A stretch of DNA of 64,000 nt from JBCBTD01 sp039818825. Lineage in GTDB: Bacteria; Pseudomonadota; Alphaproteobacteria; Geminicoccales; Geminicoccaceae. The notes under the pieces were generated by a model, which ran no database searches, had not been told where the DNA came from, and saw nothing but the letters and a program-made list of their open reading frames with translations. The position numbers were made by a program, and so were the translations under genes. The DNA lies in contig JBCBTD010000014.1 of assembly GCA_039818825.1 (NCBI GenBank), positions 1 through 64,000 on the forward strand, written 5' to 3'. Each line of letters opens with the position of its first letter. Position 1 is the first letter of the stretch. Shown one piece after another: positions 54,747 through 62,684 of this stretch.

Positions 54747-55142
54747 ATGCCCGACGCCGCGCTTGCGCCCGACCCGGCTGCGGGTGAAGGGCGGCGCCCT
54801 CGCCGCCGCCCGCCCTACATCATCCACGACGTGGCACGCCGAGCGCCGGCCCGTCCGCGAGCGACGGTGCCACCCGGTCCGCCGGTCGACCTCTCAGCCG
54901 ACGAGCTGACCGTGATCGCCGAGGTCGTCGAGCAGATGCGTCCGGTCTTTCAGGCCGATGGTGGGGACGTCGTGTTGGTCGACGTCGTCGGCGGGGTGGT
55001 GCAGGTGCGCCTGTCCGGCGTCTGCGCCGACTGCGGTGCTGGTGTACTGACCCTCGCCGGCCTGCAGCAGCGCCTCAACCGAGCACTGGGCCTGCCGCTG
55101 CGCGTCCGCCAGGCAGCGATGTCGCCGGGGGCCGAGATATGA
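54747..55142 (+). CDS. NifU C-terminal-like (Nfu-type) iron-sulfur protein
   Basis: 131 residues. I chose the ATG at 54747. An Arg/Pro-rich N-terminal half (about 50 residues) leads to an NFU domain with VVEQMRPVFQADGGDVVLVD and the CxxC motif GVCADCGAG. The NifU scaffold part (N-terminal domain) and the central [2Fe-2S] domain are missing, so this is a stand-alone Nfu-like carrier and not full NifU. The basic low-complexity N-terminus is odd. It overlaps the nifV start by 4 bp. Confidence 0.82.
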   Translation: MPDAALAPDPAAGEGRRPRRRPPYIIHDVARRAPARPRATVPPGPPVDLSADELTVIAEVVEQMRPVFQADGGDVVLVDVVGGVVQVRLSGVCADCGAGVLTLAGLQQRLNRALGLPLRVRQAAMSPGAEI

Positions 55143-56308
55143 CCCTGGGTGCGGTCGCCACGGGGTTCGACTTGTCGGCGCCGGCTGCCATCTGTGACAC
55201 GACCTTGCGCGATGGCGAGCAAGCGGCCGGGATCGCCTTCACCCGCGCCGAAAAGGTGGCCATCGCGCATGCCCTCGACATGGTCGGCGTCACCGAGATC
55301 GAGGTCGGCGTTCCGGCGATGGGTGCCGACGAGATTGCCGACATCCGGGCGGTCGCCGAAAGCTTGGTCTACGCCGTGCCCGTGGCTTGGTGCCGGCTCC
55401 ATCCGGATGATCTGGCCGCCGCGGCGAAGACCGGGTTGCGCCGACTGCACTTGGCCGTGCCGGTCTCCGACCGTCAACTGGCCGCCAAGCTCGGGGTCGA
55501 CCGGCACTGGGCCCGAAGGGCTGTTGGCCGGCTCGTCGGCGAGGCCTGCCGCCGGGGCTTCGCGGTGTCGCTCGGCGCTGAAGACGCGTCGCGGGCGGAT
55601 CCCGCGTTCGTCTCGGAGGTCACCCGGATCGCCGCCGACGCTGGCGCCATCCGCTTCCGCATCGCAGACACGCTCGGCGTCCTCGACCCGTTCTCGACCT
55701 ACGCGCTCGTGAGCGAAGTGCGCGCAGGCTGCTCGCTTCCCTTGGAGATCCACGCCCACAACGATCTCGGGATGGCGACCGCCAACACCCTGGCCGCTGC
55801 GGCCGCGGGAGCCCGCTTCCTGAGCGTCACGGTCAACGGTCTGGGCGAGCGGGCGGGAAACGCCGCGCTCGAGGAGGTCGCCGCCGCGATCCACGCGGCC
55901 GGCGGCACGACCGGCATCGACCTACCCGGTCTCATGCCGCTCTCCGCCATCGTCGCCGACGCCACGGGTCGCCCCCTACCCGCCGCCAAGCCGATCGTCG
56001 GCGAGGGCGTGTTCACCCACGAAGCCGGCATTCACGTCGACGGTCTGTTGAAGGACCCCGCCACCTACGAAGCGTTGCCGCCGACGCTCTTCGGCCGCGC
56101 CCACCGCATTGCCATCGGCAAGCACTCCGGAGCGGCCTCGCTCCGTCGTGCACTGGCGGACGCGGGCCTACCTGACGACGTGGCCACGGCCCGACGCATC
56201 ATGCCGTTGTTGCGCGCCCACGTGTCGGCCGCCAAGCGAGCGCCATCGCCCACCGAGTTGGCACGACTGCATGATGCCGCCTGTAGCACTGCGGCAGCCG
56301 TCGCATGA
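55139..56308 (+). CDS. nifV: Homocitrate synthase NifV
   Basis: 389-residue NifV, which condenses acetyl-CoA with 2-oxoglutarate to homocitrate, the organic ligand of FeMo-co. The start is ATG 55139, overlapping the previous stop. Family blocks are ICDTTLRDGEQAAGIAFTRA near residue 20, LEIHAHNDLGMATANTLAA with the metal histidines, and VTVNGLGERAGNAALEEVAA. Confidence 0.96.
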   Translation: MTLGAVATGFDLSAPAAICDTTLRDGEQAAGIAFTRAEKVAIAHALDMVGVTEIEVGVPAMGADEIADIRAVAESLVYAVPVAWCRLHPDDLAAAAKTGLRRLHLAVPVSDRQLAAKLGVDRHWARRAVGRLVGEACRRGFAVSLGAEDASRADPAFVSEVTRIAADAGAIRFRIADTLGVLDPFSTYALVSEVRAGCSLPLEIHAHNDLGMATANTLAAAAAGARFLSVTVNGLGERAGNAALEEVAAAIHAAGGTTGIDLPGLMPLSAIVADATGRPLPAAKPIVGEGVFTHEAGIHVDGLLKDPATYEALPPTLFGRAHRIAIGKHSGAASLRRALADAGLPDDVATARRIMPLLRAHVSAAKRAPSPTELARLHDAACSTAAAVA

Positions 56309-56319
56309 GGAGATCACCG

Positions 56320-56697
56320 ATGTCCGCGTCCTCACCGAACGTCTCAGATGCTACTGCCGACGATCACGGTCCAAAGCTGCACGACCAACTTTACGCGCTG
56401 TCGTCAGCCGAAGATTTCTTCGCGTTCTTCCAGATCGACTACGACGAAGGGGTGTTACGAGTGTGCCGTCTGCACATCATGAAACGTATGGGCCAGTACC
56501 TGAACGAGTGCGACTTCACCAACTTGCACGACGACGAGATTTACCTCGAGGCACGGCAGCGGCTGGAGCGTGCCTACGCAGACTTCGTCACGTCGACACC
56601 GCGCCAGGAGCGGGTGTTCGCGGTGCTGGCGCGCGCTGGCGAAGCGGAACGGCCCGGGTTCGTGAAGCTCGACGAGCTTCGCGGTCCTAGCGCCTGA
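56320..56697 (+). CDS. nifW: Nitrogenase stabilising/protective protein NifW
   Basis: 125-residue NifW, thought to protect or help assemble the MoFe protein. I prefer the ATG at 56320, which has GGAG 8 bases ahead, over 56305, which overlaps nifV. The core is LSSAEDFFAFFQIDYDEGVL and RVCRLHIMKRMGQYLNE. Confidence 0.93.
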   Translation: MSASSPNVSDATADDHGPKLHDQLYALSSAEDFFAFFQIDYDEGVLRVCRLHIMKRMGQYLNECDFTNLHDDEIYLEARQRLERAYADFVTSTPRQERVFAVLARAGEAERPGFVKLDELRGPSA

Positions 56698-56722
56698 CGT
56701 CAGGTTTCCGGGAGACCGCCAG

Positions 56723-57640
56723 ATGGACGCAGTCTTCGATCGAGCGCCAGCGCCGGCAGAACGCACGGGCCGTGGGCTCAACATGGTCGTTTGCATCAAG
56801 CAGGTGCCGGACAGTGCGCAGATCCGTGTGCACCCGGTGACCAACACGATCATGCGCCAGGGCGTGCCGACGATCATCAACCCCTACGACCTGTTCGCGC
56901 TCGAGGCCGCCATGCGTCTGCGCGATCTCTGTGGCGGGAAGGTGACGGTGCTGACCATGGGCCCACCCATGGCCGAGGATGCCTTGCGCCGAGCGCTGGG
57001 CCTTGGCGCGGACGCGGCGGTCCTCATCACCGACCGACGCTTCGCCGGCGCCGACACGCTGGCAACGTCGTACGCGCTCACGTCGGCCCTGGCGAAGCTT
57101 GGCGCCGAACAGCCGATCGACGTCGTTTTTACCGGCAAACAGACGATCGACGGCGATACCGCACAGGTCGGCCCCGGCATCGCCCGACGGCTGGGGCTCA
57201 ACCAGCTGACCTACGTCGCGTCGATCGATCGGCTCGACGTGGCCACGGGCGAGATCGTCGTTCGCCGCCGCGCCGAGGGCGGTCAGCAAGTCCTCAGTTC
57301 GCGGCTCCCTTGCCTGCTGACCATCCTCGAAGGCGTCAACGAGATCCGGCGCGGAACGATCGACGACATGCTCCGCGCCGCCCGCACCCCGGTCACCGTC
57401 TGGTCGGCTGCCGACGCCGGGGTCGAGGACCTGCAGCTCTGCGGGCTCCGCGGCTCGGCCACCGTCGTCAAACGTGTGTTCGCGCCAACACCGAGAGCCG
57501 AGCGCGCCGAGATGCTGGAGACCGACGATCGATCGGCAGGCCAGGTCGCCTCGGCCTTGCTCGATCTGGTCTTCGCTCGACAGCCCAAGCTCGAGGCGGA
57601 CCTGCTGGCCGCCGCCCGGCAGCAGGAGGATCGGCGATGA
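56723..57640 (+). CDS. fixA: Electron transfer flavoprotein beta subunit FixA
   Basis: 305-residue FixA, beta subunit of the bifurcating electron transfer flavoprotein that reduces ferredoxin for nitrogenase. The conserved start is MVVCIKQVPDSAQIRVHPVT, with a leader of 20 residues ahead that is normal or dispensable. The nucleotide site is VTVLTMGPPMAEDALRRALG and VVFTGKQTIDGDTAQVGPGI. It overlaps fixB by 4 bp. It begins 25 bp after nifW. Confidence 0.94.
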   Translation: MDAVFDRAPAPAERTGRGLNMVVCIKQVPDSAQIRVHPVTNTIMRQGVPTIINPYDLFALEAAMRLRDLCGGKVTVLTMGPPMAEDALRRALGLGADAAVLITDRRFAGADTLATSYALTSALAKLGAEQPIDVVFTGKQTIDGDTAQVGPGIARRLGLNQLTYVASIDRLDVATGEIVVRRRAEGGQQVLSSRLPCLLTILEGVNEIRRGTIDDMLRAARTPVTVWSAADAGVEDLQLCGLRGSATVVKRVFAPTPRAERAEMLETDDRSAGQVASALLDLVFARQPKLEADLLAAARQQEDRR

Positions 57641-58728
57641 CCACCAAGCCAGCCGCAGGCGCCCGCCGCAACGAGGTGCTGCCGGAGGCCTATCGCAGCT
57701 ACCAGCACGTCTGGGTCTTCGTCGAAATGGAGCGCGGCCGTGTCCACCCGGTCGCCTGGGAGCTCCTGGGCGAAGGGCGCAAGCTCGCCGACACGCTCGG
57801 CGTCGAGCTCGCGGGTGTCGTTCTGGGGCCGCCCGGCCCGTCGACATCGGCGGCGGCCACGCTGGCGTTCCACCATGGCGCCGACGTCGTCTACGTCGGC
57901 GAGGACGAGGTGCTCGGCGACTACCGCAACGAGCCCTACACCCGCGCGCTGACCGAGCTGGTCCTGACGCATCAGCCGGAAATCCTACTGCTCGGCGCGA
58001 CGACGCTCGGGCGCGATCTGGCGGGCTCGGTTGCGACCACCCTGAAGACGGGGCTCACCGCCGACTCGACCGAACTCGCCATCGACGGCGAGCGCAGCCT
58101 GGCGGCGACCCGGCCGACCTTCGGCGGCTCGCTCTTGTGCACCATCCACACGCGCAACGTGCGCCCGCAGATGGCGACGGTACGGCCCCGCGTCATGGCG
58201 ATGCCCGAGCCCGATCCGTCGCGCACCGGCCGGATCGTTCGCTGCGTGTTGGATCTCCGCGAAGCCGACGTCGTCACCAAGGTCCTCGACTTCGTCGCCG
58301 ACGCTAGCACCGAGGACGCCAACCTCGCTTTTGCCGACGTCGTCGTCGCCGGCGGCATGGGCCTGCAGTCGGCCGAGAACTTCGTGCACGTTCGCCGCCT
58401 GGCCGCGGCACTCGGCGGCGACTGGGGTTGCTCCCGGCCGGTCGTGCAGAAGGGCTGGCTGCCGGCGGAGCGACAGATCGGTCAGACCGGCAGGACGATC
58501 CGCCCCAGGCTCTACGTCGCGGCCGGCATTGCCGGCGCCATCCAGCACCGCGTCGGTGTCGAAGGTGCGGATCTGATCGTGGCGATCAACACCGACCCGG
58601 CGGCACCGATCTTCGACTTCGCGCACGTGGGTGTCGTCGCCGACGCGCTCCAGGTGCTGCCGGCGCTGGCGGCAGCTGTCGAGCGGCGCGTGGACAGAAC
58701 GGCCATGGCGATCACCGGGAGAAACTGA
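57637..58728 (+). CDS. fixB: Electron transfer flavoprotein alpha subunit FixB
   Basis: 363-residue FixB, the FAD-binding partner of FixA. The FAD domain is at residues 240-360: VVVAGGMGLQSAENFVHVRR, VVQKGWLPAERQIGQTGRTI and LYVAAGIAGAIQHRVGVEGA. The start ATG at 57637 overlaps fixA. The stop overlaps fixC by one base. Confidence 0.94.
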   Translation: MTTKPAAGARRNEVLPEAYRSYQHVWVFVEMERGRVHPVAWELLGEGRKLADTLGVELAGVVLGPPGPSTSAAATLAFHHGADVVYVGEDEVLGDYRNEPYTRALTELVLTHQPEILLLGATTLGRDLAGSVATTLKTGLTADSTELAIDGERSLAATRPTFGGSLLCTIHTRNVRPQMATVRPRVMAMPEPDPSRTGRIVRCVLDLREADVVTKVLDFVADASTEDANLAFADVVVAGGMGLQSAENFVHVRRLAAALGGDWGCSRPVVQKGWLPAERQIGQTGRTIRPRLYVAAGIAGAIQHRVGVEGADLIVAINTDPAAPIFDFAHVGVVADALQVLPALAAAVERRVDRTAMAITGRN

Positions 58729-60035
58729 TGGGCGAACGTTTCGACGCGATCGTGGTCGGGGCCGGCCCTGCTGGCAGTGCTGCGGCCCTGGTCATGGCCG
58801 AGGCCGGGCTCCAGGTACTGCAGATCGAGCGGGGCGAAACGGCTGGCGCCAAGAACGTCCAGGGAGCCATCCTCTACGCCGATGCGCTGGAGCGCCTGCT
58901 GCCGGATTTTCGTGAGGAAGCGCCCCTGGAGCGCCACGTGGTGGAGCAGCGGGTCTGGCTTCTCGACGAACGCTCGCACACCGGCGCGCAGTACCGCTCG
59001 GACGACTTCAACGAGGAGCGACCGAACCGTTACACGATCCTGCGGGCGCAGTTCGACCAGTGGTTCGCCTCGAAGGTCCGCGAAGCCGGTGCTTTGCAGA
59101 TCAACGAAACGACGGTCACGGGCTTGGTGCGCGACGAGGCCGGCCGGGTGATCGGTGTCGAGACCGACCGCGAGGGGCCGCCGATCATGGCCGACGTGGT
59201 GGTGCTCGGCGAAGGCGTGAACGGCATCGTCGCCCAACGCGCAGGCGTTCGCCCCGAGTTGGACCCCAAACACGTCGCACTCGCGGTGAAGGAGACGATT
59301 TTCCTCTCCGAGGAGACGGTGCAGGAGCGCTTCAACCTCGCGGGCGAAGACGACGGCGTCGTCATCGAGGTCATGGGATCGGTTTCGTCGGGGATGATCG
59401 GCACCGGCTTCATCTACACCAACCGCGAGTCCATCTCGATCGGTGTCGGCTGTCTGCTCTCCGACTTCCAAGAGACGAAGGTGCCCGCCTACGTCCTCCT
59501 CGACCGCTTCAAGGCGCACCCGTCGGTGGCACCGCTGATCCGCGGCGGCGAGACCAAGGAGTACGTCGCCCATCTGATCCCCGAGGGCGGTTACGACGCC
59601 ATCCCGAAGCTGATGGGCGACGGGTGGCTGGTCGTCGGCGACGCCGGCCAGTTCGTGAACGCCGCGCACCGCGAGGGCTCGAACCTGGCGATGACCACCG
59701 GCCAGCTCGCGGCTCGGACCGTGGTCGAGCTGAAGCGCCAAGGCCTGCCCTGCACCGAGGCCAATCTCGCCCGCTACCGGCGCTCGCTCGAGGAGTCCTT
59801 CGTGATGAAGGACTTGAAGAAGTACCGGCACCTGGCGCCGACCTTGCATCGCAACAAGCACATGCTGACCGCCTACCCGCAGGCGCTTTCCAAGGCGATG
59901 CAGACGTTGCTGCGCGTCGACGGGACCGACAAGCGCGCGAAGCAGGCGGAGATGGTCGCCCACGTCCGCGCTGCGCGCGGCGGCTGGTGGAACGTCGCAA
60001 CCGACGCATTCAAGATGGCGAGGGCCTGGCGATGA
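58728..60035 (+). CDS. fixC: FixC flavoprotein (ETF-quinone oxidoreductase-like)
   Basis: 435-residue FixC, the FAD enzyme that passes electrons to quinone within the FixABCX complex. FAD motif VVGAGPAGSAAALVMAEAGL near residue 10; VVLGEGVNGIVAQRAGVRPE and WLVVGDAGQFVNAAHREGSN complete the fold. The ATG at 58728 overlaps the fixB stop (TGATG), and the stop overlaps fixX by 4 bp. Confidence 0.95.
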   Translation: MGERFDAIVVGAGPAGSAAALVMAEAGLQVLQIERGETAGAKNVQGAILYADALERLLPDFREEAPLERHVVEQRVWLLDERSHTGAQYRSDDFNEERPNRYTILRAQFDQWFASKVREAGALQINETTVTGLVRDEAGRVIGVETDREGPPIMADVVVLGEGVNGIVAQRAGVRPELDPKHVALAVKETIFLSEETVQERFNLAGEDDGVVIEVMGSVSSGMIGTGFIYTNRESISIGVGCLLSDFQETKVPAYVLLDRFKAHPSVAPLIRGGETKEYVAHLIPEGGYDAIPKLMGDGWLVVGDAGQFVNAAHREGSNLAMTTGQLAARTVVELKRQGLPCTEANLARYRRSLEESFVMKDLKKYRHLAPTLHRNKHMLTAYPQALSKAMQTLLRVDGTDKRAKQAEMVAHVRAARGGWWNVATDAFKMARAWR

Positions 60036-60343
60036 GCACGACCACGAACCTGTCGAAGCCGACGCAGCCGATGGAGGAGCGGCTCTACCAGAACCGCTAC
60101 CTGGTCGACGAAGGGCGCCCGCACGTCCGGATCAACCAGGGCACGAACGCCAGCGAGGCACTCCTGTCGCTGGTGCAGCTTTGCCCCGCCGGCTGCTACC
60201 GCGAGGCCGAGCCCGGCCGCGTCGAGGTGGCGCTGGATGGCTGCATGGAGTGCGGCACCTGCCGCATCGTCTGCCAAGGGACCGGCGAGATCGAGTGGCG
60301 CTACCCGCGCGGCGGCTTCGGCGTGTCGTTCAAGTTCGGCTGA
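60032..60343 (+). CDS. fixX: Ferredoxin-like protein FixX
   Basis: 103-residue FixX with cluster cysteines in LVQLCPAGCYREA and DGCMECGTCRIVCQGT. It accepts electrons from FixC in the complex. The ATG at 60032 overlaps the fixC stop. modA follows after 4 bp, and the spacing puts molybdate import in the same unit. Confidence 0.94.
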   Translation: MSTTTNLSKPTQPMEERLYQNRYLVDEGRPHVRINQGTNASEALLSLVQLCPAGCYREAEPGRVEVALDGCMECGTCRIVCQGTGEIEWRYPRGGFGVSFKFG

Positions 60344-60347
60344 CGCC

Positions 60348-61100
60348 GTGCGCCGGCTTTTGGCTCTTGCCATCGTCGTCGCTGGCGCGCTCGCGGCGCC
60401 ATTGGCGCGAGCCGAGCCCGTCGTCTTCGCCGCGGCTTCGACCGCCCGAGCACTGGACGCGGTCATCGCCGCGTCGGGGTTGGGCGCGACCGTCGCCTAC
60501 GGCCCGTCCGGCACCTTGGCCAGGCAGATTGAGGCCGGTGCCCGGGCCGACCTGTTCCTTTCCGCGAACCCTGATTGGATGGATCACCTCATCGAGACGG
60601 GCCTCGTGCGCGCCGCGGACACGCGCGCGCTGCTGTCCAACCGCCTGGTCCTCATCGCCCCCGCCGGTGAGCCCACCACGCCGATCACCGCCGACGCCCT
60701 CGCCGAGGCACTGGCGGACGAACGGTTCGCCATGGCCGATCCGGCGACCGCGCCCGTAGGGCGCTACGGCCAGGCGGCGCTGGAGGCGATGGGGCTCTGG
60801 GACGTCGTGGCAGCCCGACACGTACCGACGCGGAACACCATCGTGACGGTGGCCATGGTCGGCCGGGGCGAGGCGGTGCTGGGGCTCGCCTACGACAGCG
60901 ATGCCCTCGGTATGGACACGGTCGAGGTCGTGCATGACGTGGCGCCCGACCTGCATCCGCCGATCCGCTACCCGGTGGCACGCTTGGCAGGTGGTAGCGA
61001 CCCCGTGGGTACGGATCGCCTGCTCGCGTTCCTCGTCAGCGACGAGGCCAGGGCCGTGTTCGAGCAGCACGGCTTCAGCGTCGTGGACGCAGTGCCTTGA
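60348..61100 (+). CDS. modA: Molybdate ABC transporter binding protein ModA
   Basis: 250-residue periplasmic ModA with a signal peptide (LLALAIVVAGALAAPLARAE). The GTG start at 60348 is just after fixX. The conserved oxyanion site is FAAASTARALDAVI, and GPSGTLARQIEAGARADLFL follows. It feeds Mo to FeMo-co. Its stop overlaps the modB start by 4 bases. Confidence 0.92.
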   Translation: MRRLLALAIVVAGALAAPLARAEPVVFAAASTARALDAVIAASGLGATVAYGPSGTLARQIEAGARADLFLSANPDWMDHLIETGLVRAADTRALLSNRLVLIAPAGEPTTPITADALAEALADERFAMADPATAPVGRYGQAALEAMGLWDVVAARHVPTRNTIVTVAMVGRGEAVLGLAYDSDALGMDTVEVVHDVAPDLHPPIRYPVARLAGGSDPVGTDRLLAFLVSDEARAVFEQHGFSVVDAVP

Positions 61101-61804
61101 GCTTCGAGACCGGGTTCGGGCTGAGCCCGTTCGAGGCGCGCGCACTGGCCCTGACCCTGCAAACCTCGACCTTGGCGGTTGCCTGTTCGCTGCCGGTTGC
61201 GGTGGTCGTGGGCTGGCTCCTGGCGCGGCGCAGTTTCGTCGGCCACGGCCTCCTCAACGCCATCGTCCACCTACCGTTGGTGCTGCCACCGGTCGTGGTC
61301 GGCTATCTGCTCCTGGTCCTGCTCGGCCGCAACGGCCCCTTGGGCAGCATCCTCGAGGAGTGGTGGGGGGTGCGACTGGTCTTCTCGACCAGTGGTGTCG
61401 TCGTCGCCTGTGCGGTGGTCGGGTTCCCGCTGTTCGTGCGCGCCGTACGCCATGCCGCCGAGGCAACGGATCGCCGGCTGGAGAAGGTGGCACAGAGCCT
61501 CGGCGCCAGCGACGCCCGCGTCTTCTTGACGATCACGTTGCCGCTGATGGCGCCCGGCGTCCTCGCCGGCGCCACCCTCGCCTTCGCGCGCGCGGTCGGC
61601 GAGTTCGGCGCGACCATCACCTTTGCCGCCAACATTCCGGGCGTGACCCAAACCTTGCCCTTGGCCCTCTACACCGTCGTCCAGTCGCCGGGCGGCGAGG
61701 CCGCCGCTGCCCGCCTTTGCGCCTTTTCGATCCTGCTTGCCGGCGCCGCACTCGCCCTCTCCGAGTGGCTGGCCCGGCGGACCCGCCTCGACGCGCCGCG
61801 ATGA
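61097..61804 (+). CDS. modB: Molybdate ABC transporter permease ModB
   Basis: 235-residue ModB with five membrane segments. The TTG start at 61097 overlaps the modA stop; another start would cut the first helix. Family blocks are FEARALALTLQTSTLAVACS and PPVVVGYLLLVLLGRNGPLG with the EAA motif in KVAQSLGASDARVFLTITLP. It overlaps modC by 4 bp. Confidence 0.92.
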   Translation: MSFETGFGLSPFEARALALTLQTSTLAVACSLPVAVVVGWLLARRSFVGHGLLNAIVHLPLVLPPVVVGYLLLVLLGRNGPLGSILEEWWGVRLVFSTSGVVVACAVVGFPLFVRAVRHAAEATDRRLEKVAQSLGASDARVFLTITLPLMAPGVLAGATLAFARAVGEFGATITFAANIPGVTQTLPLALYTVVQSPGGEAAAARLCAFSILLAGAALALSEWLARRTRLDAPR

Positions 61805-62559
61805 TCGAGATCAGAGCCCACAAGGCCTTGGACGGCTTCACCCTCGACGTCGACGTGGCGGTGCCGCTGGCCGGGGGGCTCGGCTTGGTCGGACCCTCGG
61901 GCTCCGGCAAGAGCACACTCCTGGCCTGTATTGCCGGTCACACGGCCCTCGACGCCGGTCGGATCATCCTCGGCGACCGGGTGCTGTTCGATGCCGTGGC
62001 ACGCATCGACACGCCGCCCGCGCGCCGCGGTGTGGGCATCGTTTTTCAGGACTCGCTGCTGTTCCCACATCTGCGGGTCCGCGCCAACTTGCTTTACGGC
62101 GCGCGCCGACCGGAGCCTTGGCTGTTCGAGCGACTGGTCGAGGCGTTGGCGCTCGAACCCTTGCTCGACCGTCGTCCGGCGTCGCTCTCGGGCGGCGAGC
62201 GCCAGCGCGTAGCACTCGGCCGCGCGCTGCTGGCGCGACCGCGCCTCTTGCTGTTGGACGAGCCCCTGGCTTCGCTCGATCGGGCGCGGGCGGAGGTCGT
62301 GCTCAGGCTGCTGGCAGATCTCAGGGACGAACTCGCGATGGACATGATCTACGTGTCGCACGCGCCGGCAGAGATCGCCCAGCTCGCCTCTAGGGTGCTG
62401 GTCCTCGACGCCGGCCGAGTGGTCGAGATCAGGACGAGCCCGACCGTTGGCGGCCGCCGCGAAGGCGCGTTCCGGGCAGTTCGCGAGTCGACGACGAGCG
62501 CCATAGCACGGCCGCAGCACCGCTCACGTGGCGGTGGCCGTCGTCGCGCGTGGGCGTAG
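61801..62559 (+). CDS. modC: Molybdate ABC transporter ATPase ModC, lacking the Mop domain
   Basis: 252-residue ATPase with Walker A GPSGSGKSTLLACIAG, signature LSGGERQRVALGRALLA and Walker B LLLDEPLASLDRA. It is about 100 residues shorter than classical ModC, since the C-terminal TOBE/Mop molybdate-binding domain is missing and replaced by an Arg/Gly-rich tail (RSRGGGRRRAWA). It should still drive transport but lack Mo-dependent self-inhibition. Last gene of the operon. Confidence 0.9.
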   Translation: MIEIRAHKALDGFTLDVDVAVPLAGGLGLVGPSGSGKSTLLACIAGHTALDAGRIILGDRVLFDAVARIDTPPARRGVGIVFQDSLLFPHLRVRANLLYGARRPEPWLFERLVEALALEPLLDRRPASLSGGERQRVALGRALLARPRLLLLDEPLASLDRARAEVVLRLLADLRDELAMDMIYVSHAPAEIAQLASRVLVLDAGRVVEIRTSPTVGGRREGAFRAVRESTTSAIARPQHRSRGGGRRRAWA

Positions 62560-62684
62560 TGCGATAGCGTCACGAACCCGAACGCCGCTCGGGATGGTGA
62601 ACCAAGCCGGCTCGGACCTCGCGAACACGCAGCGTTCGGGTCGGCACGATGAGGTCGGGGTGCCACAAGCCCTGCCGGCGAAGC

